This document shows positions 23,556 through 33,360 of a stretch of 64,000 nt of DNA, in pieces. The notes beneath the pieces are model-generated. The model had not been told where the DNA came from, did no database searches, and was given only the letters and a program-made list of their open reading frames with translations. Made by a program: the position numbers and the translations under genes. How positions within the stretch are numbered: the stretch's first letter is position 1; the number at the start of each line of letters is the position of its first letter. Source of the DNA: UBA1181 sp963631545 (lineage in GTDB: Bacteria; Bacteroidota; Bacteroidia; Bacteroidales; Paludibacteraceae); contig CAVGRN010000001.1 in NCBI GenBank assembly GCA_963631545.1, forward strand, positions 40,849-104,848, read 5' to 3'.

Positions 23556-25085
23556 ATGATATCTAAAATTCTGGTCGCGAACCGAGGGGAGATAGCCATG
23601 CGAGTGATGCGTTCTTGCAAAGAGATGGGCATCAAAACGCTGGCAGTTTATTCTGAAGCCGACCGCGCCTCAAGGCATGTGTTCTTCGCCGATGAGGCTG
23701 TATGCATCGGTCCAGCGCAATCCTCCGAAAGCTATCTTAACATAGACAAGATCATCGGGGCCGCTAAAAAATTCAACGCCGACGCTATCCACCCTGGATA
23801 TGGATTCCTCTCAGAAAACGCTGAGTTTGCTGAACGCTGTGAAAAAGAGGGAATCATATTTATTGGTGCACCTGCCAACGCCATTCGTCAAATGGGCGAC
23901 AAAATCACCGCAAGAAAACTTATGATCGCCGCAGGCGTGCCGGTCGTTCCTGGCACGGAGCAACCTCTGCAATCATACGAGGAGGCAGTGCAGACCGCAC
24001 AGCAAATCGGCCTGCCAGTGATGATCAAGGCTTCTGCCGGCGGCGGGGGAAAAGGCATCAGAATCATCCGCCAGTTGGATGAATTGAAAAACGCTTACGA
24101 AAGTGCCATCTCGGAGGCGGTGTCCTCTTTCGCAAACGGCACAGTATATATGGAGAAACTCATCGAAAAACCGCATCACATCGAGTTCCAAGTGTTGGCA
24201 GATAAACACGGCAATGTGGTGCATCTTTTCGAACGCGAGTGTTCCATCCAACGGAAACATCAAAAGGTTATCGAGGAAACCCCATCCCCATTCATTTCTG
24301 ACAAGGTGAGGAAAGAGATGGGCGAGATAGCTGTCCGCGCCGCTAAGGCAGTGAAATACGAAGGTGCAGGCACCATCGAGTTTATGGTGGACGAAAAGCA
24401 AAACTACTACTTCTTGGAGATGAACACCCGTTTGCAGGTGGAACACCCTATCACCGAGGAGGTTCTTGGCGTCGACCTCGTCAAAGAGCAAATCAACGTG
24501 GCAAACGGCAAGCCTTTGCGCTTCAAACAAGAAGATCTGAGCCAACGCGGACATGCGATAGAGTGCCGTATCTGCGCCGAGGATGCGGAAAATAACTTCA
24601 CTCCTACCCCAGGCATCATACGCCTTATGACGGAACCGTCGGGCATCGGTGTGCGTGTGGATAGTTTCTGCTACGAAGGCTACGAGATTCCAATCTACTA
24701 TGACTCGATGTTGAGCAAGCTCGTTGTCTGGGCAGCCAACCGCACCTACGCTATCGAACGTATGAGGCGAGTGCTCTATGAATACAAAATCACTGGGACG
24801 AAGACCAATCTTTCTTATCTGAGGAAGATACTTGAAGTGCCTGACTTTGTGAAGGGACACTACACCACGGCATTCCTTGAAGAGAATAAGGAAATGTTAG
24901 ATCACATCACATTGGAAGAGGAGTCGGAAGAAACCCACAAGACTGAGGACATTGCCGCTATCGCAGCCTATTTCGACTATATGTTGAATGAGGAACGACC
25001 TTCGATATGCACCTCCAACGACAACCGACCTATCAGCCGTTGGCGCGAGTTTGGAAAGCGAAACAATATGCGAAACTACGATTAA
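23556..25085 (+). CDS. Acyl-CoA carboxylase, biotin carboxylase subunit (509 aa)
   Basis: ATP-dependent carboxylation of biotin on the carrier protein. Starts MISKILVANRGEIAMRV; ATP-grasp motifs include KASAGGGGKGIRII and the EMNTRLQVEHPITEEV active-site segment, and the AccC C-terminal domain follows. I chose ATG 23556 over an upstream in-frame ATG because the family begins exactly here. First gene of a three-gene operon; the ending beyond residue 460 is a longer tail, as in propionyl-CoA-type enzymes. Confidence 0.93.
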   Translation: MISKILVANRGEIAMRVMRSCKEMGIKTLAVYSEADRASRHVFFADEAVCIGPAQSSESYLNIDKIIGAAKKFNADAIHPGYGFLSENAEFAERCEKEGIIFIGAPANAIRQMGDKITARKLMIAAGVPVVPGTEQPLQSYEEAVQTAQQIGLPVMIKASAGGGGKGIRIIRQLDELKNAYESAISEAVSSFANGTVYMEKLIEKPHHIEFQVLADKHGNVVHLFERECSIQRKHQKVIEETPSPFISDKVRKEMGEIAVRAAKAVKYEGAGTIEFMVDEKQNYYFLEMNTRLQVEHPITEEVLGVDLVKEQINVANGKPLRFKQEDLSQRGHAIECRICAEDAENNFTPTPGIIRLMTEPSGIGVRVDSFCYEGYEIPIYYDSMLSKLVVWAANRTYAIERMRRVLYEYKITGTKTNLSYLRKILEVPDFVKGHYTTAFLEENKEMLDHITLEEESEETHKTEDIAAIAAYFDYMLNEERPSICTSNDNRPISRWREFGKRNNMRNYD

Positions 25086-25126
25086 CCCAAACCTTTCGGT
25101 TATTTTTATTAACGAAATTTTACGAT

Positions 25127-25651
25127 ATGAAAATCAAAATCGGAAACAAAATCAAAGAGATTTCCCTTGTGAAGAAAGATGGAAACAAGGTGGAGATTTT
25201 GGTGGACGACAAGAAATATAATCTGGACATCGTGATGGCAGAGAATGGTCTCTGCTCCATTATCACGGAGGACGGACACTCCTACAACGCTGAGTTGAAC
25301 AGCAGCACCAACCTTAGTTACACCGTTAGTGTGGCATTTAACGCATTTTCTGTCGAGATCGAAAACCCTTACCAATATGGCTCGAAGAAAGCAAAGTCGG
25401 CCGAAAGGCAAGATAAGATTTCCTCCCCTATTCCTGGAAAAGTGGTGCGTGTGTTGGTGAAGGAAGGCGATTTGGTGAAGGCGGGAGATCCTGTCATCGT
25501 CATTGAAGCTATGAAGATGCAGAGTGAATACAAAGTGAAAGGCGACTGCTTGGTGAAGAGAGTGTTAGTGAGCGAAGGGGAAAATATCTCGGGCAACCAG
25601 CCTCTCATCGAGTTGGAGGACGCACCAGAGGAACAGTCTTCGGAAAATTAA
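25127..25651 (+). CDS. Biotin carboxyl carrier protein subunit (174 aa)
   Basis: An N-terminal beta-rich region of about 90 residues precedes a biotinyl domain with SPIPGKVVRVLVKEGDLV and the biotinylation motif EAMKMQSE (Lys130). It shuttles carboxybiotin between the two catalytic subunits encoded on either side. ATG 25127 lies 41 bp after the carboxylase stop. The upstream in-frame extension overlaps that gene and is not family-like. Confidence 0.92.
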   Translation: MKIKIGNKIKEISLVKKDGNKVEILVDDKKYNLDIVMAENGLCSIITEDGHSYNAELNSSTNLSYTVSVAFNAFSVEIENPYQYGSKKAKSAERQDKISSPIPGKVVRVLVKEGDLVKAGDPVIVIEAMKMQSEYKVKGDCLVKRVLVSEGENISGNQPLIELEDAPEEQSSEN

Positions 25652-25673
25652 CCTAAAATAAACTATAAAAAGT

Positions 25674-27203
25674 ATGGAATCTTCTGTAAATAGAGAGAAG
25701 TTCGACGAGTTGAACCGCATTGCAGAGTGTGGCGACCCCGCTCGCATCGAAAAGCAGCATAAAGCAGGGAAAATGACCGCCCGCGAGCGCATCGATCTTC
25801 TGTTGGACAAAGGTACATTCGTGGAAATCGACAAGTTTGTCACCCATCAGTGCCACAACTTCGGATTGGAAAAACTTCAGCATCCCGGCGACGGAATCGT
25901 CGGAGGATACGGAAAGATTGACGGCCGTCTGGTTTATGTCTATGCCTATGATTTCACTGTTTTCGGTGGTTCGCTCAGCCGCACCAACGCTAACAAAATC
26001 GTGAAACTTCAGAAACTTGCACTGAAAATGGGTGCACCTATCATCGCACTGAACGATTCGGGTGGAGCCAGAATCCAAGAAGGGGTTTCCAGTCTTGCCG
26101 GTTATGGAGACATCTTCTACCAAAACACCATTGCGTCGGGTGTCATCCCTCAGATTTCAGTGATTCTGGGCCCTTGTGCAGGAGGGGCTTGCTATTCGCC
26201 CGCTTTGACCGATTTCATCTTTATGGTGAAAGAGCATAGCCACATGTTCGTTACCGGACCTGACGTGGTCAAGACAGTAACCCATGAAGAGGTGGACAAA
26301 GAGGAATTGGGAGGTGCGTCTGTGCATAATTCCACCAGTGGAGTGGCTCATTTCCTTGGTGAAAACGAAAAGGATACATTGATGATGGTACGCGAGTTAC
26401 TCGCATTCCTTCCATCCAACAATATGGATGATGCTCCAAACACGCCATATATGCCAAGCATGGCACCAGACAGCGTTGATATGGATAAAATCATTCCAGA
26501 CGATCCAAGCAAACCTTACGATATGAAGGTATTGGTGGAGAGCGTTGTAGACGGAAGTTATTTCTTTGAAATTCAAGAACATTTCGCACCTAACATACTT
26601 GTAGGTTTTGCAAGAATTGAGGGGAAGGTTGTTGGTATCGTTGCCAACCAACCTGCTTATCAGGCTGGTGTTTTGGACATTGACGCATCAGACAAGGCTG
26701 CGAGATTCATTCGTTTCTGCGATTGTTTCTGCATTCCAATCGTGTCATTTGTGGATGTGCCAGGATTCCTGCCAGGCTGCACGCAAGAGCATGGTGGCAT
26801 CATTCGCCACGGGGCGAAGATTGTCTATGCATACGTTGAAGCGACAGTGCCAAAGATCACTATCATCACGCGGAAAGCGTATGGAGGAGCGTATATTGTG
26901 ATGTCGAGCAAGCACACTGGTGCAGATATCAACTTCGCCTATCCTAACGCCGAAATCGCTGTAATGGGACAAGATGGGGCGGTGAATATTCTTTACAAGA
27001 AAGTCAGCGAAGAGGAAAAAGCCAAGGCAAGGAAGGAATACGAGGAGAAGTTCTCCAACCCTTACCGCGCTGCCGAGTTGGGCTATGTGGACGAAATCAT
27101 TCTGCCTTCGCAGACAAGGGAGAAATTGATCCAAGCATTGGATATGACCCATACAAAAATCAGAAGCAATCCTGCCAAGAAACACGGAAATATTCCTTTG
27201 TAA
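25674..27203 (+). CDS. Acyl-CoA carboxylase carboxyltransferase (beta) subunit, propionyl-CoA type (509 aa)
   Basis: Crotonase-like carboxyltransferase in one chain of normal length. The two acyl-CoA/biotin oxyanion regions are visible: GGARIQEGVSSLAGYGDIF with GPCAGGACYSPALTDF in the N half, and VPGFLPGCTQEHGGIIRHGAK with KAYGGAYIVMSSK in the C half. With the two preceding genes it forms a complete biotin-dependent enzyme. Propionyl-CoA carboxylase or, in the reverse sense, methylmalonyl-CoA decarboxylase are the likely activities; the latter usually needs membrane subunits not seen here. It is followed by a terminator. Confidence 0.9.
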   Translation: MESSVNREKFDELNRIAECGDPARIEKQHKAGKMTARERIDLLLDKGTFVEIDKFVTHQCHNFGLEKLQHPGDGIVGGYGKIDGRLVYVYAYDFTVFGGSLSRTNANKIVKLQKLALKMGAPIIALNDSGGARIQEGVSSLAGYGDIFYQNTIASGVIPQISVILGPCAGGACYSPALTDFIFMVKEHSHMFVTGPDVVKTVTHEEVDKEELGGASVHNSTSGVAHFLGENEKDTLMMVRELLAFLPSNNMDDAPNTPYMPSMAPDSVDMDKIIPDDPSKPYDMKVLVESVVDGSYFFEIQEHFAPNILVGFARIEGKVVGIVANQPAYQAGVLDIDASDKAARFIRFCDCFCIPIVSFVDVPGFLPGCTQEHGGIIRHGAKIVYAYVEATVPKITIITRKAYGGAYIVMSSKHTGADINFAYPNAEIAVMGQDGAVNILYKKVSEEEKAKARKEYEEKFSNPYRAAELGYVDEIILPSQTREKLIQALDMTHTKIRSNPAKKHGNIPL

Positions 27204-27221
27204 AATTTGAAGAGGAAAAGG

Positions 27222-27257
27222 AAGTGGGGCATCCAGTTGATGTTCCACTTTTTTTAT
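27222..27257 (+). terminator. Intrinsic terminator of the carboxylase operon
   Basis: AAGTGGGGCATC (27222-27233) pairs imperfectly with GATGTTCCACTT (27239-27250), followed by T7. Confidence 0.75.
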
Positions 27258-27314
27258 TTGACGGCGAAACATCAAATCAGAACGACAGAATTGGAATAAA
27301 CGGACAAATATTAA

Positions 27315-27322
27315 TACCTTTG
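27315..27322 (+). promoter_or_regulatory. Putative promoter -7 box (TACCTTTG)
   Basis: Exact consensus 32 bp before the patatin gene start. Confidence 0.6.
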
Positions 27323-27354
27323 CAAGAATAGAAACTTTCGAGCGTACAATCGTC

Positions 27355-29655
27355 ATGCCACTGAGGATTCTTACATTTTGCATCCTTTTCATCTTCCCTT
27401 TCGTATGGGCTAATCCACAGTCTGTCGGGTTGGTTCTGAGCGGAGGCGGAGCGAAGGGTTGCACGCACGTCGGTGTCATCAAAGCCTTGGAAGAGAACAA
27501 CATACCGATTGACTACATTGCTGGCACGTCAATGGGAGCCATCGTCGGATCGCTCTACGCTATGGGCTACACGCCCGAGGAGATGGAGGCATTGCTTGTG
27601 TCGCCCGATTTTCAGATATGGCTTAAAGGCTACATCGACGAGAAAAGCAAATTCTACTTCAAAGAGGAAGAGGAAACCCCAGAGTTCATCTCCTTCAAAC
27701 TTAGCATTGATGACTCGCTCTCCCTTAAGCCAGTCATTCCGAGCAGCGTTTTGTCTCCCGATCAACTAAATCAGGCGTGCATGATGCTCTTCTCGCAAGC
27801 AACCACTGCTTGCGAAGGTGATTTTAACAAGTTATTCGTGCCGTTCCGCTGTGTTGCGTCAGATGTTACGAATAAGAAAGAGTATGTGCATCGTAGCGGC
27901 GACCTTGGCGATGCGGTCCGAACGTCTATGTCGTTTCCATTTGTCTTCAAGCCAATTAGGGTGAAGGGACACATTATGGTGGACGGAGGAATTTACAATA
28001 ACTTTCCCGTCGACATTATGGAGAAGGAACTCAAGGCCGAATACATCATTGGCTGCTCTGTGAGCGATGGCCCAGCGGAAACGCAAGAGGAGGACCCGAT
28101 AGCACTTATGGAAAACCTGATTATTCAACGCTCCGACTATCCACTGCCTGAAGGGAGGTCTATGTTGCTCAACTTCCACTATAAAGATGTTAGTCTGCTC
28201 GATTTCCAAAAAGCGAGTCAGTTGATACAGATAGGCTATGACAGCACGATGGCGCACATTGAGGAAATCAAAAGCCAGATAAAGAGGCGAGTCAGCAAGG
28301 AGGAAGTTGACTCCAAAAGATTTTCGTTCAACCAGAAAAAGCCGCAATTGACATTCAAAAACGTCATTATACACGGTGTTAAATCGCAGCAACAAAAGTT
28401 CATCGCCAAAACATTCCATTGGAAACAAGAGTATTTCAATTACAACAACTTCAAAAGAAATTACTTTAAACTTCTATCGGACAAGAAGATAGCGGAAATA
28501 ATTCCGCACGCTGTATATAACAAAGAAACAAATGCCTACGATTTGATATTGGATGTAAAACTGAATGACCACTTAAAGTTTGGCATTGGAGGGAACGTGT
28601 CTTCCTCCACATTCAATCAACTATATGTAAGTGCAAAATATCTTGGCATCAGACATCTTTCGTATGACGTATGTTTAGATGGGCAGATTGGAATGTTGTA
28701 TAGTAACGCACATTTCCAGACTCGAATTGATTTTCCGTATCAGTTTCCTTTCTGCCTGAAAATCATCGGAGATATCAATCATTCCACCTACTCCAACAAG
28801 CAAAACGCCTTCTACGAAACGGATATTCCGACAAAAGCCTACAGCACTGAATTTCATACGAAGGGTAAAATCTGCATACCATTTCTACTGAAAGGAGAGG
28901 TGGATGCAGGCATGGGATTGGGTAAGATAAAAAACAAATATCACGGTTTGTACACTACAGAGGAGGAAAATTATGACAAGACGAACTACAAACTGGGAGT
29001 TTCATTATTGCAGTACAGATATAATTCACAGTCGCACAAGCAATACCCCATATCTGGAACAAGAGTGAAGGTTTCCGCCCAATATATCTTTGGAGAAAAG
29101 GAAAGTATCACTCGGACTCCCATAGACTCTATCCAGTTGGGGGACGTCAAACAAAAATCCTCTACCAAATGGATTCAATTGTCCGCAAAGTTCAGCCACT
29201 ACATTCCCACCGGCAAGCATTTTTCGCTTGGTTTAATGGCCGAGGGGGTCTACTCCACCCATCCCTTGGAGGACAATTATATGGAAACGCTCATTATGTC
29301 GCCGACATTCACGCCCACCAAACACTCGCGTATGGTCTACAACACAGCGTTCTGCGCCAATACGTATCTTGCTGTGGGTGTGAACCCAATCTACAGAATT
29401 AATGACATTCTGCAAATCCGTTGGGAGAACTATTTGTATGCGCCTCATAAACCCATCGTGCCGACTGCAAAATTCGCCGCTGCATACGGCAAAGCTTTTT
29501 CTAAGGGATACTTGCTTTCCGAGATATCAGGTGTGGCTCAACTTCGCTACATCACTGCCAGTGTCTATGCCAATTGGTATAGTTATCCAAAGAAGAATTT
29601 CAATGTCGGACTCAACATCGGCTACCTGATATTCCACGATAAACTGATAGAATAA
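27355..29655 (+). CDS. Patatin-like phospholipase with C-terminal outer-membrane barrel (766 aa)
   Basis: Signal peptide of about 19 residues, then a patatin domain: oxyanion loop SGGGAKG, nucleophile Ser59 in GTSMG, and catalytic Asp210 in DGG. Residues about 330-400 look like a POTRA-type linker and the rest is a BamA/Omp85-like barrel. This is the PlpD-type architecture, in which the lipase domain and barrel are on one chain; in PlpD the lipase is thought to act at or outside the outer membrane. Both catalytic residues are present. Monocistronic with its own promoter. Confidence 0.88.
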   Translation: MPLRILTFCILFIFPFVWANPQSVGLVLSGGGAKGCTHVGVIKALEENNIPIDYIAGTSMGAIVGSLYAMGYTPEEMEALLVSPDFQIWLKGYIDEKSKFYFKEEEETPEFISFKLSIDDSLSLKPVIPSSVLSPDQLNQACMMLFSQATTACEGDFNKLFVPFRCVASDVTNKKEYVHRSGDLGDAVRTSMSFPFVFKPIRVKGHIMVDGGIYNNFPVDIMEKELKAEYIIGCSVSDGPAETQEEDPIALMENLIIQRSDYPLPEGRSMLLNFHYKDVSLLDFQKASQLIQIGYDSTMAHIEEIKSQIKRRVSKEEVDSKRFSFNQKKPQLTFKNVIIHGVKSQQQKFIAKTFHWKQEYFNYNNFKRNYFKLLSDKKIAEIIPHAVYNKETNAYDLILDVKLNDHLKFGIGGNVSSSTFNQLYVSAKYLGIRHLSYDVCLDGQIGMLYSNAHFQTRIDFPYQFPFCLKIIGDINHSTYSNKQNAFYETDIPTKAYSTEFHTKGKICIPFLLKGEVDAGMGLGKIKNKYHGLYTTEEENYDKTNYKLGVSLLQYRYNSQSHKQYPISGTRVKVSAQYIFGEKESITRTPIDSIQLGDVKQKSSTKWIQLSAKFSHYIPTGKHFSLGLMAEGVYSTHPLEDNYMETLIMSPTFTPTKHSRMVYNTAFCANTYLAVGVNPIYRINDILQIRWENYLYAPHKPIVPTAKFAAAYGKAFSKGYLLSEISGVAQLRYITASVYANWYSYPKKNFNVGLNIGYLIFHDKLIE

Positions 29656-29710
29656 ACCGATGAGATTGCGCATTTTGTGGAATTTATTTCAAAAATTAGC
29701 GCATTTTTGG

Positions 29711-29718
29711 TACATTTG
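29711..29718 (+). promoter_or_regulatory. Putative promoter -7 box (TACATTTG)
   Basis: Exact consensus 55 bp before the lipoprotein gene at 29774. Confidence 0.55.
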
Positions 29719-29773
29719 AAAAGTTTTGGCGAAGCAAATAAACCAAATGAAATTAACATAAATCCGATCATAA

Positions 29774-30505
29774 ATGAAAAAAAGTGTGATTCTCTTCTCC
29801 TTTGTAGGCACTCTGATGGGTTGCGTATTCGCTTCGTGCGATAAGACGGAGGGCGAAGGCGGCGAAGGTTCAGTATACGGCTCCGTATACAAGATTGTGG
29901 AAGACGGCGCGATTCAAAAGATTGCAGACGGAAGCTACCAGTTTTGCAATGACACATTCCCGGCAAGGGAAGAGAAAGTCTATATCGTGTATGGGAAAAA
30001 CGAATATGGTGTGGACGACAAGACTGAAACTGCATACAACGGAACATACAAGTTCAACTACTTGAACGATGGTTCGTACAAGGTTTATGCCTACAACGAC
30101 CTTGCATCTGGCGAGAAAGTTCCTGTGATGAAAGAAGCCAAAATCAGCAACGGCAACAGTGTCAAAGCAGAAGACATCTACATCAAAGATGGAAAAAACA
30201 ACGGACTGTGTGGTGTCGTTGGTGTGGTTCAAGTTCAATACAAGGATTTCGGATGGCTCGCCGGGGTGGAAACACGCGTGTACATCAAGAAAGTGGGCGA
30301 TGCGACGATTACCAATGACACCCGGGCATCAGACAATGGTGAATACACGTTCGCCAAATTGGAACCCAATACTCAGTACTACATCTTTGCTGCCGATGAG
30401 CCTTACAAAAACGAGGGTCTCATTGCCAAAGGAATCGAGGTTACAACAGGAGATAATGGCTCGATTGTAATGGTTTCAGACACCTTACAGATTCAGAAAT
30501 ATTAA
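29774..30505 (+). CDS. Lipoprotein with carboxypeptidase-regulatory-like repeats (243 aa)
   Basis: Lipobox FASC followed by DKTEGEGGEG, a Glu/Gly linker typical of surface-exposed Bacteroidetes lipoproteins. Two beta-sandwich-like repeats carry the YTFAKLEPNTQYYIFA and YKFNYLNDGSYKVYAYND motifs seen in Ig-like or carboxypeptidase regulatory folds. No catalytic residues. Function unknown; probably a surface accessory or structural protein. Confidence 0.7.
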   Translation: MKKSVILFSFVGTLMGCVFASCDKTEGEGGEGSVYGSVYKIVEDGAIQKIADGSYQFCNDTFPAREEKVYIVYGKNEYGVDDKTETAYNGTYKFNYLNDGSYKVYAYNDLASGEKVPVMKEAKISNGNSVKAEDIYIKDGKNNGLCGVVGVVQVQYKDFGWLAGVETRVYIKKVGDATITNDTRASDNGEYTFAKLEPNTQYYIFAADEPYKNEGLIAKGIEVTTGDNGSIVMVSDTLQIQKY

Positions 30506-30524
30506 ACATTCTCTTCATCATTTT

Positions 30525-30568
30525 AACCACCTTCCCCCAGGCCTTGACGGATGGGGCGAGGTGGTTTT
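30525..30568 (+). terminator. Intrinsic terminator
   Basis: AACCACCTTCCCCCA pairs with TGGGGCGAGGTGGTT (one mismatch), then a short T-run; lies between the lipoprotein and ygiQ genes. Confidence 0.7.
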
Positions 30569-30583
30569 CACAATTTCTACAAA

Positions 30584-32575
30584 ATGGAGAATAACAAGGA
30601 AGTCAGACTTTCCGACTTTCTGCCCACCACAAAAAAAGAAGTGGAAATACGGCAGTGGGATGAGTTGGATGTGATTCTCTTTTCTGGCGATGCCTATGTC
30701 GACCATCCATCATTTGCAGGGGCAGTCGTAGGCCGGATTCTGGAACACGAGGGATTGAAGGTGGCCCTTGTCCCCCAACCTAACTGGCGAGACGACCTAC
30801 GCGATTTTAAAAAATTGGGTAAACCGAGGATGTTTTTCGCCATCTCCGCAGGATGTATGGATTCAATGGTCAACCACTACACTGCCAATAAGCGGTTGCG
30901 TTCTGATGATGCTTACTCACCTAATGGTGTCGCAGGATTCCGTCCAGACCGTGCCACCATTGTCTATTCTAAAATCCTAAAAGATTTGTTTCCTGACACG
31001 CCCATCGTCATCGGCGGCATTGAAGCGTCACTCCGCAGAATCACTCATTACGACTATTGGGACGACGAACTTAAACCTTGCCTCTTGAAAGATTGCAAGG
31101 CAGACCTCCTGATCTACGGAATGGGCGAACTTCCGCTAAAAGCGATTGTGAAGGCAATGAGGGAAGGCAGGAAAGTGTCAGAGCTGACCGATATTCCACA
31201 AACAGCATATTTGTCTGATTTACAAAATATTCCAACAACAGAAGATGAAACAATTACACTTTTTTCGCACCAGGAATGTTTGAAAGACAAGATGAAGCAA
31301 GCCAAGAACTTCCGTGTGGCTGAAGAAGAATCGAACAAAATAAAGGCGGCGAGATTAGTGCAGGCTGTCGACGGAAAAAACGCGGTTGTCATCAACCCAC
31401 CTTTCCCGCCAATGGAAACAAAAGACTTAGACGCCACCTACGAACTGCCGTTCACCCGACTTCCCCATCCTAAATACAAAGGGAAAACCATACCTGCCTA
31501 TGAGATGATAAAATTCTCCGTCAATATCCACAGAGGGTGTTTCGGGGGATGCTCATTCTGTGCCATATCCTCCCACCAAGGTAAGTTCATTATGTCGCGT
31601 TCAGAAGAATCCATTCTGAAAGAAATTAAAACATTGTGCGAGTTGCCGGATTTTAAGGGTTATCTAAGCGATTTGGGAGGCCCTTCCGCGAATATGTACA
31701 AAATGCGGGGGAAGAACAAGGCACTCTGCGAAAAGTGTAAAAGATACTCCTGCATTTTTCCATCCATCTGCAAAAACATGGACACCAACCACAGTCAGTT
31801 GCTTGAACTGTACAGAAAAGTGGATGCATTGCCTAAAATAAAAAAATTTTTCATCGGAAGCGGCATCCGTTATGATCTGCTTTTGCAAGAAAACACTGAC
31901 GAAGAAACCAAGAAAAGTCAAATAGAATACACTGAGGAAGTGATAACGAAGCACGTGTCTGGTAGACTGAAGGTCGCACCAGAACATACATCGGACAACG
32001 TGCTGAATTTGATGCGCAAACCCTCATTCAAACTTTTCTATAAATTCAAGGAAATCTTTGATCGCATTAATAAAGAAAATGGGTTGAAGCAGCAGTTGAT
32101 CCCCTACTTCATCTCCAGCCATCCTGGCTGCCGAGAAGAGGATATGGCAGAACTCGCCTGCATCACTAAGAATCTTGATTTCAAATTGGAGCAGATCCAG
32201 GATTTCACCCCGACGCCGATGACCCTTTCCACAGAGATTTATTACACAGGAATACATCCCTACACATTGGAAAAAGTGTGGACACCCCACTCCAAAGAAG
32301 ATAAGTTGGAGCAACGAAAATTTTTCTTCTGGTATAAGAAGGAAAACCAACGCAGCATTATCAGCGATTTGCAGAGAATGGGACGTCCTGACCTTGTTGA
32401 ACAGTTATTTTCCTATTCGAAGAAACCATCGGAAGACAAATCCACCCCAAAAGACAAAGGAACTTCCCCAAAAATGAAACGCGACGGTTTCTACGGCAGC
32501 GCTTCGCATAAAGTCTGTCAGAATAAAAGCGGGGCGAATGGTCAGAAAAGGGGAAAGAGTGGAAGAAGGTTTTGA
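30584..32575 (+). CDS. YgiQ family radical SAM protein (663 aa)
   Basis: N-terminal domain with FSGDAYVDHPSFAGAVVGR and GIEASLRRITHYDYW, and a radical SAM core with the cluster motif CFGGCSFC. The tail is Lys/Ser-rich and basic. The family is widespread and its reaction is undetermined; no partner gene is adjacent. ATG 30584 is chosen because the 11 residues upstream lie in the terminator region. It is convergent with tatD, with only 2 bp between stops and no terminator visible. Confidence 0.92.
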   Translation: MENNKEVRLSDFLPTTKKEVEIRQWDELDVILFSGDAYVDHPSFAGAVVGRILEHEGLKVALVPQPNWRDDLRDFKKLGKPRMFFAISAGCMDSMVNHYTANKRLRSDDAYSPNGVAGFRPDRATIVYSKILKDLFPDTPIVIGGIEASLRRITHYDYWDDELKPCLLKDCKADLLIYGMGELPLKAIVKAMREGRKVSELTDIPQTAYLSDLQNIPTTEDETITLFSHQECLKDKMKQAKNFRVAEEESNKIKAARLVQAVDGKNAVVINPPFPPMETKDLDATYELPFTRLPHPKYKGKTIPAYEMIKFSVNIHRGCFGGCSFCAISSHQGKFIMSRSEESILKEIKTLCELPDFKGYLSDLGGPSANMYKMRGKNKALCEKCKRYSCIFPSICKNMDTNHSQLLELYRKVDALPKIKKFFIGSGIRYDLLLQENTDEETKKSQIEYTEEVITKHVSGRLKVAPEHTSDNVLNLMRKPSFKLFYKFKEIFDRINKENGLKQQLIPYFISSHPGCREEDMAELACITKNLDFKLEQIQDFTPTPMTLSTEIYYTGIHPYTLEKVWTPHSKEDKLEQRKFFFWYKKENQRSIISDLQRMGRPDLVEQLFSYSKKPSEDKSTPKDKGTSPKMKRDGFYGSASHKVCQNKSGANGQKRGKSGRRF

Positions 32576-32577
32576 TT

Positions 32578-33342
32578 TTACACGCCGAATAGTCGCTCGG
32601 CGTTGCGAGTGGTGATTTCTGCTACCTCGTCGATGGTGATGCCTTTAATCTCAGCGATTTTTTGTGCTACATAGACAACGTAACTTGTTTCGTTGCGTTT
32701 GCCGCGAAACGGAACAGGAGTGAGGTACGGACAGTCTGTTTCCAACAACAAACGCTCCAATGGCAAGTCTTTCACCACCTCGGCAATCCCTGCGTTTTTG
32801 AACGTAACCACGCCATTGATGCCATAGTAGAAATCGCCAAGGCGGGCAATCTCCCTTGCCATCTCAATTGTCCCAGAAAAACTGTGGAATACGCCATGCA
32901 ACTTTTCTTTGTCAAACTGCTTTAACACGGCTATCGTTTCGTCCATCGCCTTGCGCACATGCAGGGCCACGGGCAAATTCAAATCCACCGCCCAGCCAAC
33001 TTGCTTGCGAAACGCATCCTGCTGTTCTGTGTAGAACGTCCTGTCCCAATAATAATCTAAACCGATTTCTCCCACCGCAATGTATCTCCGCTGCCCAATC
33101 GTTGCTTTCAATGTCGCCAAATCCTCCTTGTAATGCGCTGTAACACTGGTTGGATGTAGTCCTACCATCGACGAGAAGAGCTGAGGGTTACTATCTTCCA
33201 ATGCCGTCATTTTGGGCAAACTCTCCACGTCAATATTTGGCAGCAGCACCTTATGGACACCGTTCGTTAGCAGTCTTCCTATGGCTTCCGCACGATCGTC
33301 ATTAAACTCATCTTCGTATAGGTGGGAATGGGTATCAATCAT
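32578..33342 (-). CDS. TatD family metal-dependent hydrolase (254 aa)
   Basis: TIM-barrel hydrolase with the DTHSHL metal site at the N-terminus, GEIGLDYYW, HVRKA, HSFSG and the LLETDCPYLTP segment. Members act as 3'-5' DNases or RNases, with roles in DNA repair or RNA decay. All metal ligands are present. Last gene of the minus-strand operon from 37742; 18 bp after the GH13 gene. Confidence 0.93.
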   Translation of the reverse strand: MIDTHSHLYEDEFNDDRAEAIGRLLTNGVHKVLLPNIDVESLPKMTALEDSNPQLFSSMVGLHPTSVTAHYKEDLATLKATIGQRRYIAVGEIGLDYYWDRTFYTEQQDAFRKQVGWAVDLNLPVALHVRKAMDETIAVLKQFDKEKLHGVFHSFSGTIEMAREIARLGDFYYGINGVVTFKNAGIAEVVKDLPLERLLLETDCPYLTPVPFRGKRNETSYVVYVAQKIAEIKGITIDEVAEITTRNAERLFGV

Positions 33343-33360
33343 TCTGAAATGGAATTTGCA

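Noticed and set aside
23973..24860. 295-codon antisense frame in the biotin carboxylase gene
   Set aside because: A shadow of a strongly conserved gene; no start context or family features.
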